Part shown: one piece after another, positions 17,957-26,177 of the stretch
How positions within the stretch are numbered: position 1 is the first letter of the stretch
Layout: every line of letters begins with the position of its first letter
Program-made: the position numbers and the translations under genes
Notes under the pieces: model-generated
The model's input: the letters and a program-made list of their open reading frames with translations, nothing else
What the model was told of the DNA's origin: nothing
Databases searched by the model: none
Assembly (NCBI RefSeq): GCF_000185385.1
Contig: NZ_GL622296.1
Coordinates: 2,287,438 to 2,328,459 of the forward strand
Source of the DNA: Lachnoanaerobaculum saburreum DSM 3986
Lineage (GTDB): Bacteria; Bacillota; Clostridia; Lachnospirales; Lachnospiraceae
Length of the DNA: 41,022 nucleotides
Direction of reading: 5' to 3'

Positions 17957-17975
17957 ACAAGCTTTATGCGAAGCT

Positions 17976-18004
17976 ATTTTAGCATAGTTATATATCTTTT
18001 TCAA
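17976..18004 (-). promoter_or_regulatory. Promoter of the scfA-scfB-secDF operon
   Basis: On the minus strand -35 TTGAAA (18004-17999), a 17-base spacer and -10 TAAAAT (17981-17976), with a TG dinucleotide two bases before the -10 (ATGC). Transcription would start near 17969, giving a leader of about 44 bases to scfA. It sits in the 114-base gap after the tad operon, where I saw no convincing terminator. Confidence 0.7.
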
Positions 18005-18039
18005 TAAATATATTTTGTGATGTTGTGTTTAATCATATT

Positions 18040-20541
18040 TTACTGTTTTTTACCGTATTTACGTTTTCTATATACAACAACAAATCCTATTGACAGGCCA
18101 AGCAATATTACCGCCCATGGCAGAAGTTTGATTGAAGACAATTTAATATTCGGGATTTTGATTTCAAAGCTTACGGTTTCGATATCACTTAAGTTTCCGG
18201 CCTTATCCTTTGCCTGTACCTTAATTATGTGATTACCTTCAGTATCTACCGTAAGTTCCGCCTTGCCTTTATTAAGCTTGTATTCACCTTTACCTAAAAG
18301 CCTGTTATCAAGCCAAACGGAATCTATCTCATCACCCGGCAATTCAGTACTTAGAATAATATTTACATTTCCCTCATAGCTTTTGCCGTCTTCAACACCG
18401 TTTATTATGCATACAGGCTTTGTAGCATCATAGATAACTTCTACAGGCTTCATTGAAGATTTATTTCCTGCCGTATCACTGACTTCAAGATTAAATATAT
18501 ACTTGCCGTCCTTATTTATAGAATTTAAGAACCTAAGTTCACCGTCTACAAACTCATACGGTTCGTCCATACCGTTAACTGTAGCAGATACAATAGAAAT
18601 CTCATCAGTGTTCCAAACCTCGATACTTGGTGTAAAAGGCTTGTTTGTATATGCACCTGCAAGCTCCTCCGGTTTGAACTTAAATGTTGCACCGTTTTTG
18701 TTTACTGAAAAATTAACTTTCTTTTCTGTAACATTTCCTGCCAGGTCATATATACTGACTGTAAGCACATAGTTGTCATCAATATATATAGGATCCAGAT
18801 TCAATACATATCCGCCGCCTTGTTTCTTTGCCTTATATAAGAGTTCTCTTACCTTTCCGTCCGCAACAGATGTCAGTGTAACTTTTGATTTTACAAGATC
18901 AATATTTACATCACTGTAATTTACTACAGGTGAAACGGTTCTTGCATTTGCTGTCAAATCTTCTACACCTGAGATTGTAATATATGGTGCAGTAGAATCT
19001 ACATTTACTTTTTGTTCAAACTTTACTTTATCACTTTGTGATTCGGCATTGTTTTTTACAACTGCAATTCTGTATTCTCCGTCATCATCAAATAAAATAT
19101 TCGCTTTGTGACTGCCACCGTCTCTACTCCAGGAATACTTTGCATTTGACAGTACCTCTTTTCCGTCCACCTTCTTGTATACCGTTACAGAATAATTGTC
19201 GGCATCAAAGTTATCATCACTTATATTTACAGATGTTGATTTGGTATTGATAAAGCCGTTACTTCCTGAATTCTCGTTACGAATACTTACTCCGGACTTA
19301 ACACCGCTATAACTGTTTTTAACAGTTCCGTTTCCCATAGGTGTAAATACTTTCTCAGTATTTGTAATATTTGCACTGTTGCCCAAATTAACATTATTTT
19401 CTACATTCGTATTCCCCTCTACATAATTGTTCTGTAAAACAGCAGGCAAAGTACTTTGACTTTCCGCTTTATTACTTGCGAACCTGTTTGTATCGCCCTC
19501 ATCAGAAACTCCGTTTGATACATTAGTTCTGATATTTGATGTAACAGAGCCTGAAGAATTATGTTTACCGCTTGATGTAATATTATATGCGGTATTTGTT
19601 TCCGCCCTGCTCTCCTCTACATTATTTTGAACTTCCGATGTGGGATTTGTTTCAGCCTGTATATCCTGTCTGCTCTCTTCAGTACTTAAAACTTCATTAG
19701 TTCTTGTCTCCTCAATACTTGGCGATTCGATACTTGGTGGTTCGACACTTGTCGATTCGGCAGGCAAACGCTCTGTCCGTCTACCCTCAAATATTCTTAT
19801 TTCTTCAGTACTTGATAATGTTCTGCTCATATTGGCCGATCTGATATTTTCAGAACTTGGCCTGCTTTCAGGTACTGCACTGGGCTCATTATCCTGTACT
19901 TCCTCAACAGGCGGCTGTACCGCCAGGAAAAAAATCTGATTTTTATTGCCGTTTTTAGATATAAACCGCTTCATATCGTCACTTATAACATTCAGTCGGT
20001 TTCTCTTTGCAATACGCACTCTGTTTCCTATACCGAACATTACATTACTTCTATATATTGTAATACTTGTATTTGCACTTTCTTCATTACTGAGCGGTGA
20101 AAATCCCGCCCTTATCACAAGATCACCTCCGGGTGAATTTGTACTTGTGGCTATTGACGGTGTCGCAACTGATGATGTTGCAAGTGTCGGCGGATTTGAG
20201 ACATCATAGTCCTCAATATCCAAACGACCTCCATTCATTATTACCTTTTTTACATTTTCAAAGGAGTTCTCTATAAGAACAGGGCTCCAATTGGAATAGC
20301 TCTCATCATTCGTATCTCCAAGGTCTCTTGGTGTCGGCATTGTTATAGTGCCGTCACTTTCCAAAAATGATGATATATTTCTAATATGATAGCCGTTTGT
20401 ATCTCTGAAAATCAGTGCTATAACTGTGTCTGAAGGTGTAGCTATGGAATCAAAACTGAAAGATCTAAAAACAATTTGTATAACAAAACATATACAAATG
20501 ATTACCGCAATCACCTTCCTATCCCTACTTTTAATATTCAT
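18040..20541 (-). CDS. Membrane-anchored surface protein with Ig-like modules
   Basis: The protein has 833 residues. An N-terminal membrane segment (about 8-27), a conserved-looking region (about 40-210), a Ser/Thr/Glu/Asn-rich linker (about 215-430) with loose repeats such as STEESR and PSIE, then beta-sandwich modules (about 440-790) bounded by phrases like STAPYITISGVED, NVTEKKVNF, DATKPVCIINGVEDG and VQAKDKAGNLSDIETVSF. The end is a membrane helix (about 805-823) and an RKRKYGKKQ cytoplasmic tail. No LPXTG or catalytic site was seen. The modules resemble bacterial Ig-like/Ig-3-type repeats of adhesins. It is the last gene of the tad/kinase operon, four bases after the adaptor gene, so it may be the surface ligand or stalk of that system. 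Named by architecture only. Confidence 0.8.
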   Translation of the reverse strand: MNIKSRDRKVIAVIICICFVIQIVFRSFSFDSIATPSDTVIALIFRDTNGYHIRNISSFLESDGTITMPTPRDLGDTNDESYSNWSPVLIENSFENVKKVIMNGGRLDIEDYDVSNPPTLATSSVATPSIATSTNSPGGDLVIRAGFSPLSNEESANTSITIYRSNVMFGIGNRVRIAKRNRLNVISDDMKRFISKNGNKNQIFFLAVQPPVEEVQDNEPSAVPESRPSSENIRSANMSRTLSSTEEIRIFEGRRTERLPAESTSVEPPSIESPSIEETRTNEVLSTEESRQDIQAETNPTSEVQNNVEESRAETNTAYNITSSGKHNSSGSVTSNIRTNVSNGVSDEGDTNRFASNKAESQSTLPAVLQNNYVEGNTNVENNVNLGNSANITNTEKVFTPMGNGTVKNSYSGVKSGVSIRNENSGSNGFINTKSTSVNISDDNFDADNYSVTVYKKVDGKEVLSNAKYSWSRDGGSHKANILFDDDGEYRIAVVKNNAESQSDKVKFEQKVNVDSTAPYITISGVEDLTANARTVSPVVNYSDVNIDLVKSKVTLTSVADGKVRELLYKAKKQGGGYVLNLDPIYIDDNYVLTVSIYDLAGNVTEKKVNFSVNKNGATFKFKPEELAGAYTNKPFTPSIEVWNTDEISIVSATVNGMDEPYEFVDGELRFLNSINKDGKYIFNLEVSDTAGNKSSMKPVEVIYDATKPVCIINGVEDGKSYEGNVNIILSTELPGDEIDSVWLDNRLLGKGEYKLNKGKAELTVDTEGNHIIKVQAKDKAGNLSDIETVSFEIKIPNIKLSSIKLLPWAVILLGLSIGFVVVYRKRKYGKKQ

Positions 20542-20545
20542 AAGA

Positions 20546-20932
20546 CTACCTACCTCCTGCTATTAAATTTATTTCTTCAATAACCTCAAAATCAACATTT
20601 TTTCTATACTCCTCTAAAGTTTGACCATGATAATTTTCTAAAAGAACAGTTTCTTCAATCTCACTTTGCTTACTGTCACTTTGCCTACTTTTAACCATAT
20701 GATTTCCTGCTTTTTTTTCGGTTTTGCCTGCAAACAGTCTACCTGAACGAGTCTTTCTAAGCGGCATTGTCTTATTCTTCATACCGGCATCCTCTGCCCA
20801 TCTTTTCTTTGAGCCATAGTTTATAGTATCTTTGAATGCCTTTCTTATACCAAGTTTAAACCAGATAATAAAACTTATAATAAAAGTTATACTTCCTGTA
20901 AAAATCCCACTGTAATATAATATTTTATGCAT
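20546..20932 (-). CDS. Single-pass membrane adaptor with ETVLL motif
   Basis: The protein has 128 residues with no family I recognise. One transmembrane helix (about 5-27) is followed by a basic segment (KLGIRKAFK), so the 100-residue tail should face the cytoplasm. The tail is Lys/Arg-rich and holds EIEETVLLENYHG (91-103), close to the ETT-V/L-L motifs in the FHA protein of the same operon. T95 is therefore a candidate phosphothreonine. The start overlaps the last base of the kinase gene. I infer an anchor for FHA binding beside the kinase; this is untested. Confidence 0.7.
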   Translation of the reverse strand: MHKILYYSGIFTGSITFIISFIIWFKLGIRKAFKDTINYGSKKRWAEDAGMKNKTMPLRKTRSGRLFAGKTEKKAGNHMVKSRQSDSKQSEIEETVLLENYHGQTLEEYRKNVDFEVIEEINLIAGGR

Positions 20933-22911
20933 CAGATACCCCCGATATTTTGTAATTTATTCTTTAATGAAACAAAATTTGAATTTGACTCAATATCCGG
21001 CAAAACACTTGCATCCTTGTAAACTTCTACAGAAGCCCTCACATCCTTCATATCTATAAGTAACATAGTGGAAAGACTTATATAAGCTGTGGCATCCGTC
21101 GGATATTTTTTTATTATATCCTTATACTGCATCGCCGCCCTGTCATATTCTCCAAGTGTTCTATATATATCTCCTATTCTGTTTTCAAACAGAATAGACT
21201 GTGTGGCTGTAGCAAATATCAGATATTGATCATAGTATGTGACAGCTTCATACAGATCATCCCTTGCTCTTTTATCCTGCAAGTTTATATTTGCTCTTCT
21301 GTAGTAGGCATCTGCCAAACCGAAATATACTTCGGGTAAATATCTGTCCTTTAACTCTTTCTCTATATAAGGACTTTTTAATATCTCATCCGCCTTATCT
21401 AAAAGCTCAATAGATTTGTCATATGGTTTTTCACCTACATTTTGTATTCCATAGGCATTAGCTCTATATATCTTTGACAATGTAGTATATATCTCTACCT
21501 TTTCTTCCTCCTTTACCCCCATGTTCAAATATTCATCAGCATTATTCATATCCTTAACTATCGCCTCCCAGTCAGTACCTATTTCTGAAAGAGATCTGGA
21601 CAGCGACGAATAATACCTTGCCTGTGGATATTTTTTTGTATCCACCTTATCAAAATATCTTGCGGCGGTGCCGTAATCTACATCAAAGTCAGCATCCTTA
21701 CTGTTGCCAAGAAAATATATCTGCCCCATTTTCATCATTATGTCATCATTTTTGTCCAACTCTCCTTTCCCTGATGCAATCATTGAAGAAAGCACCCTAA
21801 GTCCGTTTCTGGTTTGCCCACTTTCACAGTAATAATCAAGCATCCTTAAATATGCCTCTGTTCTTTGTGGAGCTATATTTATGGCATCGTTTAAAAACTT
21901 CAAAACCTTGCCGTCAATATCATTTTTATTGCCGTCTGATGCTATAGTCAGTGTAGCCTCTGATAAATAATTGTTGTAGACCTGTGATATCGCCTTTTTT
22001 TCCATTCCGTTTGCCGCTATGGCAATAGAAAAACTTGAAACGGAAATCATCATTGTTACTGCAAAAAGAAATATCTTTCTTTTTTGCATCCTTATATAAG
22101 AGTCATCAAGGTCTTTGTAATGCTTAAGTGCATATGACATCTCCCTACAATTTTCAAATCTCTTTTCAGGATCCTTTCTTGTGGCTCTAAGTATTATCTT
22201 TTCAAGTCCGTCTGAAAGCCTGTCATCCCATTTTCTGATAGGATATAACTCATATGGCGGTTCTGACGGATTGACTCCGGTCAACAGATGATACATGGTA
22301 GCACCCAGATTGTATATATCGGTTCTTGCATCTGTCTGTCTCAGATTTTCACCTGCAAACTGCTCCGGAGCCGCATATCCTATAGTGCCAAGACAGGTGG
22401 TATCTGAAATACTGTCATAGTTATATCTTCTGGCCGTTCCGAAATCTATCAAAGTAATCTTACCGTCAGGCTTTAAAATTATATTTGACGGTTTCAGGTC
22501 TCTATATATTATCGGAGGATTTTGCGAATGCAGGTAGTCAAGTACATCACAGAGTTGGATTGCATACTCTACCACACTTGCTTCATCAATGGTTCCCTTT
22601 TCTGATAAAATATCTGATAATGATCTGCCCTCCACATAGTCCATTACAATTATTATCGTGTCATCATTCTCAATTATGTCTGCAATACTTGGCAGGTAGG
22701 GATGTTTCAGCTCTTTTAAGAGATTTGTTTCAGTTATAAGACTCTGTCTCATAACCTCACAATTTTTATTCTTTTCCTTTCTCATCTCCTTTATAGCCCA
22801 CTGTTTATTAGCCTTCTCATTCATAGCCAAATAAACAATACTCATGCCGCCCTGTCCGATTTTATTTAAAATCTTATATTTACCATCTAAAAGGCTACCA
22901 ATCTCCAACAT
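20932..22911 (-). CDS. Transmembrane Ser/Thr protein kinase with external TPR domain
   Basis: The protein has 659 residues. The kinase domain (about 10-265) has the glycine loop IGQGGMSIVY, the ATP lysine K41, YRDLKPSN (D138 catalytic, K140, N143; Tyr replaces the usual His), DFG (156-158) and the activation loop GTIGYAAPEQF. One membrane helix (about 279-300) leads to an outside part of about 350 residues made of TPR-like helical repeats, for example EAYLRMLDYYCESGQ and GEYDRAAMQYKDIIKKYP. This contrasts with PASTA kinases such as PrkC, so the input signal should be a protein or structure rather than muropeptides. The PP2C gene precedes it by seven bases. Confidence 0.95.
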   Translation of the reverse strand: MLEIGSLLDGKYKILNKIGQGGMSIVYLAMNEKANKQWAIKEMRKEKNKNCEVMRQSLITETNLLKELKHPYLPSIADIIENDDTIIIVMDYVEGRSLSDILSEKGTIDEASVVEYAIQLCDVLDYLHSQNPPIIYRDLKPSNIILKPDGKITLIDFGTARRYNYDSISDTTCLGTIGYAAPEQFAGENLRQTDARTDIYNLGATMYHLLTGVNPSEPPYELYPIRKWDDRLSDGLEKIILRATRKDPEKRFENCREMSYALKHYKDLDDSYIRMQKRKIFLFAVTMMISVSSFSIAIAANGMEKKAISQVYNNYLSEATLTIASDGNKNDIDGKVLKFLNDAINIAPQRTEAYLRMLDYYCESGQTRNGLRVLSSMIASGKGELDKNDDIMMKMGQIYFLGNSKDADFDVDYGTAARYFDKVDTKKYPQARYYSSLSRSLSEIGTDWEAIVKDMNNADEYLNMGVKEEEKVEIYTTLSKIYRANAYGIQNVGEKPYDKSIELLDKADEILKSPYIEKELKDRYLPEVYFGLADAYYRRANINLQDKRARDDLYEAVTYYDQYLIFATATQSILFENRIGDIYRTLGEYDRAAMQYKDIIKKYPTDATAYISLSTMLLIDMKDVRASVEVYKDASVLPDIESNSNFVSLKNKLQNIGGI

Positions 22912-22918
22912 ATCCCAC

Positions 22919-23677
22919 CTATCTCACTTTTATTAAAGCTACAGAAATATTATCCTGTTCCCTTCTTTTCAGATTCAGGTCTATCAATGCTCTCAGTCTG
23001 TCATTAAACTTTAAATTATCACATCCTTTAAGTGCCTTTAAAACTTCTTTTTCACTTATTTCATGTCTAAAGCCGTCACTGCAAAGCAATAATATATCTC
23101 CACTTTTTACTTCTCCGCAAAAGATATCAGGAGTTACATCCTTGGTTGCACCTATACATTGTAAAAGTACATTCCTTCTGGGATCAGTCCTTGCATCTTT
23201 CGGACTGAGCCTTCCCTCTGCCATCTCTCTGGCAATAACCGTGTGATCATTTGTCAGTTGTATCATTCCGGCTTCAGATATCTTATACAGTCTGGTATCA
23301 CCTACATGACAAACAAAGAATTTATTTTCCGCCAAAAGCACTGCCGTGATTGTAGTTCCAAGATATATACCATGCTCTTTACCGTAATGTAGCAGCCCCT
23401 CATTTTCAGAACTTAGGATATTTGTAAAATCCGTTCTCATTTGATTTTCATCCCAAATATTTTTATAACCGCTATAATGATGTAAAAACCAGTCTGAAAC
23501 CGCTTCAACTATACTTTTACTGGCAAATTCGCCACAGGATAGACCGCCCATTCCGTCACAAATTACTCCAAGACAAACTTCACTGCCTCTAAACTTTGCT
23601 CTTTTTAAGATAACACTGTCTTGATTACAATTTTTCTTTAACCCTACCTCAGTCTGTGCCGCCAAAAAATAATTCAT
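22919..23677 (-). CDS. PP2C-family Ser/Thr protein phosphatase
   Basis: The protein has 252 residues and is soluble. The metal-binding motifs of PPM/PP2C phosphatases are complete: NQDS (D20), CDGMGG, HVGDTRLY, CSDGFRHE and the final RREQDNISVALI aspartate. It should remove phosphate from Ser/Thr residues placed by the kinase encoded immediately downstream (seven bases) and act on the FHA protein encoded immediately upstream (three bases). This is the kinase/phosphatase pairing known from PrkC/PrpC and Stk/Stp. The length matches stand-alone bacterial PP2C enzymes. Confidence 0.96.
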   Translation of the reverse strand: MNYFLAAQTEVGLKKNCNQDSVILKRAKFRGSEVCLGVICDGMGGLSCGEFASKSIVEAVSDWFLHHYSGYKNIWDENQMRTDFTNILSSENEGLLHYGKEHGIYLGTTITAVLLAENKFFVCHVGDTRLYKISEAGMIQLTNDHTVIAREMAEGRLSPKDARTDPRRNVLLQCIGATKDVTPDIFCGEVKSGDILLLCSDGFRHEISEKEVLKALKGCDNLKFNDRLRALIDLNLKRREQDNISVALIKVR

Positions 23678-23680
23678 ATT

Positions 23681-25102
23681 TTATCCTATGTGAAATTCAA
23701 ACTCTTCATTTGCCAAACTTATAATATCATTATCCCAAAGTTCCACTTCTATACTTGGAGATACTTTCTCACCGTTTACTCTGGTAAAATTCAAAGACCT
23801 CAAATCTCTGATAAAATATGCCCCGTCCTTTTGAATAATCTCGGCATGATTTCTTCCCACTGAGGAATTATCATCTATACAAAAATCCACATAATTTTTT
23901 TCTCTTCCTATTCTAAAATCAGATTTATCTATTACTATCTTCTCACCTGTTCTTCTCCATATCAAAAATGATTTTATTATATTCGGTGCAAACCCAAGCA
24001 ATGTGGTCTCACCCATATTTGCAGGACTTTGTAAAACTGTAGTCTCACCGTATACAGCCTTTGGAACCTGCATTACGCTCTCTGTAACTTTGTTTTCTTT
24101 CTCCTTCTTTTTTCCAAACAGTGAAATTTTCTTCTTTTCTTTTTTATTTTGATTCCCTACATTTATATTTTGATTTCCTTCATTTATATTTTGATTCCCT
24201 ACATTTATAGGCTCTTCTCTACCCGGGATCAAAAGGTTATTGTTATTACTTCTATCAGAACCTGTTTCATTCAAAGAGTCTGCACTTTTTACTTTACCAA
24301 AGCCAAACAATCCTTTTTTCTTTTCAGTCTTTTGCGACTGCTTATCAAAACTTGTATCCGGCACACCGATATTTGGAATTGATATACTTTTATATGAGTT
24401 ATCATTTTTTTCAAAATTAATATGCCCTTGATATTGTCTTGCTTGTACAGGTTTTGAGATATTTTCTTCTATATTAAATACTTTCCTCTCACTAAGTCCT
24501 TTTTTCTCTCTCCGTTCTTCTCTTACTTCTTCTGTCCTTGTGCCGGGCTTTTCGGTATATCTTTTGTTTTTCAGTAAATCCAACAGATTTAAAAATTTAT
24601 CATATGACAGATTCTCTTCTTTTGAAAGTTGCTTTGTAATATCTGATGCAAAATATGCCGCCTTATCATTTTTTACCATCATATCAAGCAAAAGGTTTTT
24701 CAAAAATACCTTTAAAGTTATATTGCTTTTCCCATTTATTACAGGCAGTAAAATCAGTCTTATATTATTACCGTCAAAAAAGGTATAATCATTGTCAAGT
24801 ATTACCTGCTCTTCAAAAAGCATATACTCTTCAATACATCTTATCCCCTTGCAAATATTTTCAAATATTTCTAAAAGATTTTCCTTTGTAAGCTCATCAG
24901 ATATATATTCATTAAGAGTTTTTACCGCTCCAAGCCTGTACTTAAATTCTACTCTTGTATCATTTGTTATAATATCTATAGGAAACAGGGCTTTGATATC
25001 ATTATTTTTCATCATACCGATACTGACATTGTCAATCTTCTCATTATCTAAAACTTCATATATAAGTTCAACACCTTTTTCAGTCTCATTCCTCTTAAAC
25101 AT
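23681..25102 (-). CDS. DUF6382-FHA protein with ETT phosphosite motifs
   Basis: The protein has 473 residues and no membrane segment. The N-terminal domain (about 1-190) resembles DUF6382, found in Lachnospiraceae FHA proteins. A long Lys/Asn/Ser-rich linker (190-380) contains three INxGNQN heptads encoded by 21-base repeats. Two ETT motifs, YGETTVLQ (351-358) and MGETTLLG (363-370), lie 20-40 residues before the FHA domain (about 385-473). The FHA phosphothreonine-binding residues are present: R400 in IGR, S414 and H419 in SSVGRNHAEI. In actinobacterial GarA/OdhI an N-terminal ETT is phosphorylated by kinase and then folds onto its own FHA domain; the same switch is inferred here. It sits between the pilus genes and the PP2C and kinase genes. 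Confidence 0.9.
   Translation of the reverse strand: MFKRNETEKGVELIYEVLDNEKIDNVSIGMMKNNDIKALFPIDIITNDTRVEFKYRLGAVKTLNEYISDELTKENLLEIFENICKGIRCIEEYMLFEEQVILDNDYTFFDGNNIRLILLPVINGKSNITLKVFLKNLLLDMMVKNDKAAYFASDITKQLSKEENLSYDKFLNLLDLLKNKRYTEKPGTRTEEVREERREKKGLSERKVFNIEENISKPVQARQYQGHINFEKNDNSYKSISIPNIGVPDTSFDKQSQKTEKKKGLFGFGKVKSADSLNETGSDRSNNNNLLIPGREEPINVGNQNINEGNQNINVGNQNKKEKKKISLFGKKKEKENKVTESVMQVPKAVYGETTVLQSPANMGETTLLGFAPNIIKSFLIWRRTGEKIVIDKSDFRIGREKNYVDFCIDDNSSVGRNHAEIIQKDGAYFIRDLRSLNFTRVNGEKVSPSIEVELWDNDIISLANEEFEFHIG
24146..24208 (-). repeat. Three 21-base tandem repeats in the FHA linker
   Basis: Units at 24146-24166, 24167-24187 and 24188-24208. The first and third are identical and the middle differs at two positions. 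Being 21 bases they keep frame and encode INxGNQN three times, so copy changes would only lengthen or shorten the linker between DUF6382 and FHA. Confidence 0.9.
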
Positions 25103-25111
25103 ATATGCCTC

Positions 25112-26167
25112 CTATCTCAAATTCTCCAAAAACGGAACCTGTCTCAACACATCTGTCAAATCATCATCTGAATTATACTTTTTTACAAATTCTCTTACAG
25201 AAAGGTCTGACGGTACAGATACCTGATTTACATCTTTTACCTTATTGCAAATGACAGTTATTTTATTGGTTATATCAATATTTCCGCCGTTTTCCAGCAA
25301 CTGTAATGCTTTATTCAAATCCGACATCTTCTTCATACCTATAGTACTCTCTTCAAATACCAAGATTATCTTATGGGCTAACTTTGAATACAGTTTCAAT
25401 CTGCTTCCCATACATAGGTCGCTGTCTATAATTATATTCCTGTATTTTCCCATCCCCTGTAACTCTTTAATCAACATTTCAATATTTTCATCATTCATCT
25501 CAAGCATATCAAGTGCTATTCTTGCCTCATTAAAGAAATCCAGACCTTCTCTACTCTTTACTACACTACTTTCTATCTTTAAAGGGACATTTTGCTTTTT
25601 ACTTTTTATTGCATATATTATTTCATCAAATCCTATATTACCGTCTCCATTCATAAAGAGCTTTGAGGTATTCAAGAGTTCAAAATTCAGATATAAAGTA
25701 GGAATTCCTTGCATTGCAAGTCTTTTTCCATATGCAATAGCTAAAGATGTGGCACCTGCACCGCCGTTTACAGGCATAAATACCTCTACCAAAGTACTGT
25801 TTTTGTCACTGAACTTATACGCAATATCACCATTTGATGAATCTGCCAGGATATTTAAAATTTCCTTATATATCTTCTCAGGCTTTTTGAACTTGTTTAC
25901 AGCCTTTATATTATTCTTTCTCTCTATCAAATCCCTGTCAGACAGATATGCCACGCTCATCTTTTCAGTATACCAGGATAAATCCTCTTCAATACTCTCA
26001 GACACAAGCATCACATCAATAGGTTTATTACCTCTGTTCTTCTCAAATGAATCCAATGAAGAAAATGCCATTATCTCTATTCTGTCATGATAATTTTTAA
26101 TATAAAAGTCTGACAATCTCTTTCTGTAATCCTCATCACTATCTACCAAAGCCAGTCTGATTTTCAT
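25112..26167 (-). CDS. TadZ/CpaE-like pilus localisation ATPase with degenerate P-loop
   Basis: The protein has 351 residues. The first about 105 residues look like an atypical receiver domain (RLALVDSDEDYRKRL opening), then a MinD/ParA-like domain starts at VEVFMPVNGGAGATSLAIAYG. TadZ proteins place Tad pili at a cell site. The deviant Walker A has N134 and A139 where MinD/ParA have lysines (KGGxGKT), so ATP hydrolysis is probably weak or lost. A Walker-B-like IIIDSDLCMGS is present. In classic tad loci TadZ precedes TadA; here it lies far downstream, next to the FHA gene. Confidence 0.85.
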   Translation of the reverse strand: MKIRLALVDSDEDYRKRLSDFYIKNYHDRIEIMAFSSLDSFEKNRGNKPIDVMLVSESIEEDLSWYTEKMSVAYLSDRDLIERKNNIKAVNKFKKPEKIYKEILNILADSSNGDIAYKFSDKNSTLVEVFMPVNGGAGATSLAIAYGKRLAMQGIPTLYLNFELLNTSKLFMNGDGNIGFDEIIYAIKSKKQNVPLKIESSVVKSREGLDFFNEARIALDMLEMNDENIEMLIKELQGMGKYRNIIIDSDLCMGSRLKLYSKLAHKIILVFEESTIGMKKMSDLNKALQLLENGGNIDITNKITVICNKVKDVNQVSVPSDLSVREFVKKYNSDDDLTDVLRQVPFLENLR

Positions 26168-26177
26168 TAAAAACCTC

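Noticed and set aside
17942-17975. Riboswitch ahead of scfA
   Set aside because: The leader is only about 44 bases with one five-pair hairpin, too small for any known class.
17926-18039. Terminator after the Ig-like surface gene
   Set aside because: Only a weak A/T pairing (AAATAT with ATATTT) is present; read-through into scfA cannot be excluded.
25245-26090. 281-codon plus-strand ORF
   Set aside because: It lies wholly opposite the TadZ-like gene, is Ser/Ile/Phe-rich and matches no family; a codon-bias shadow.
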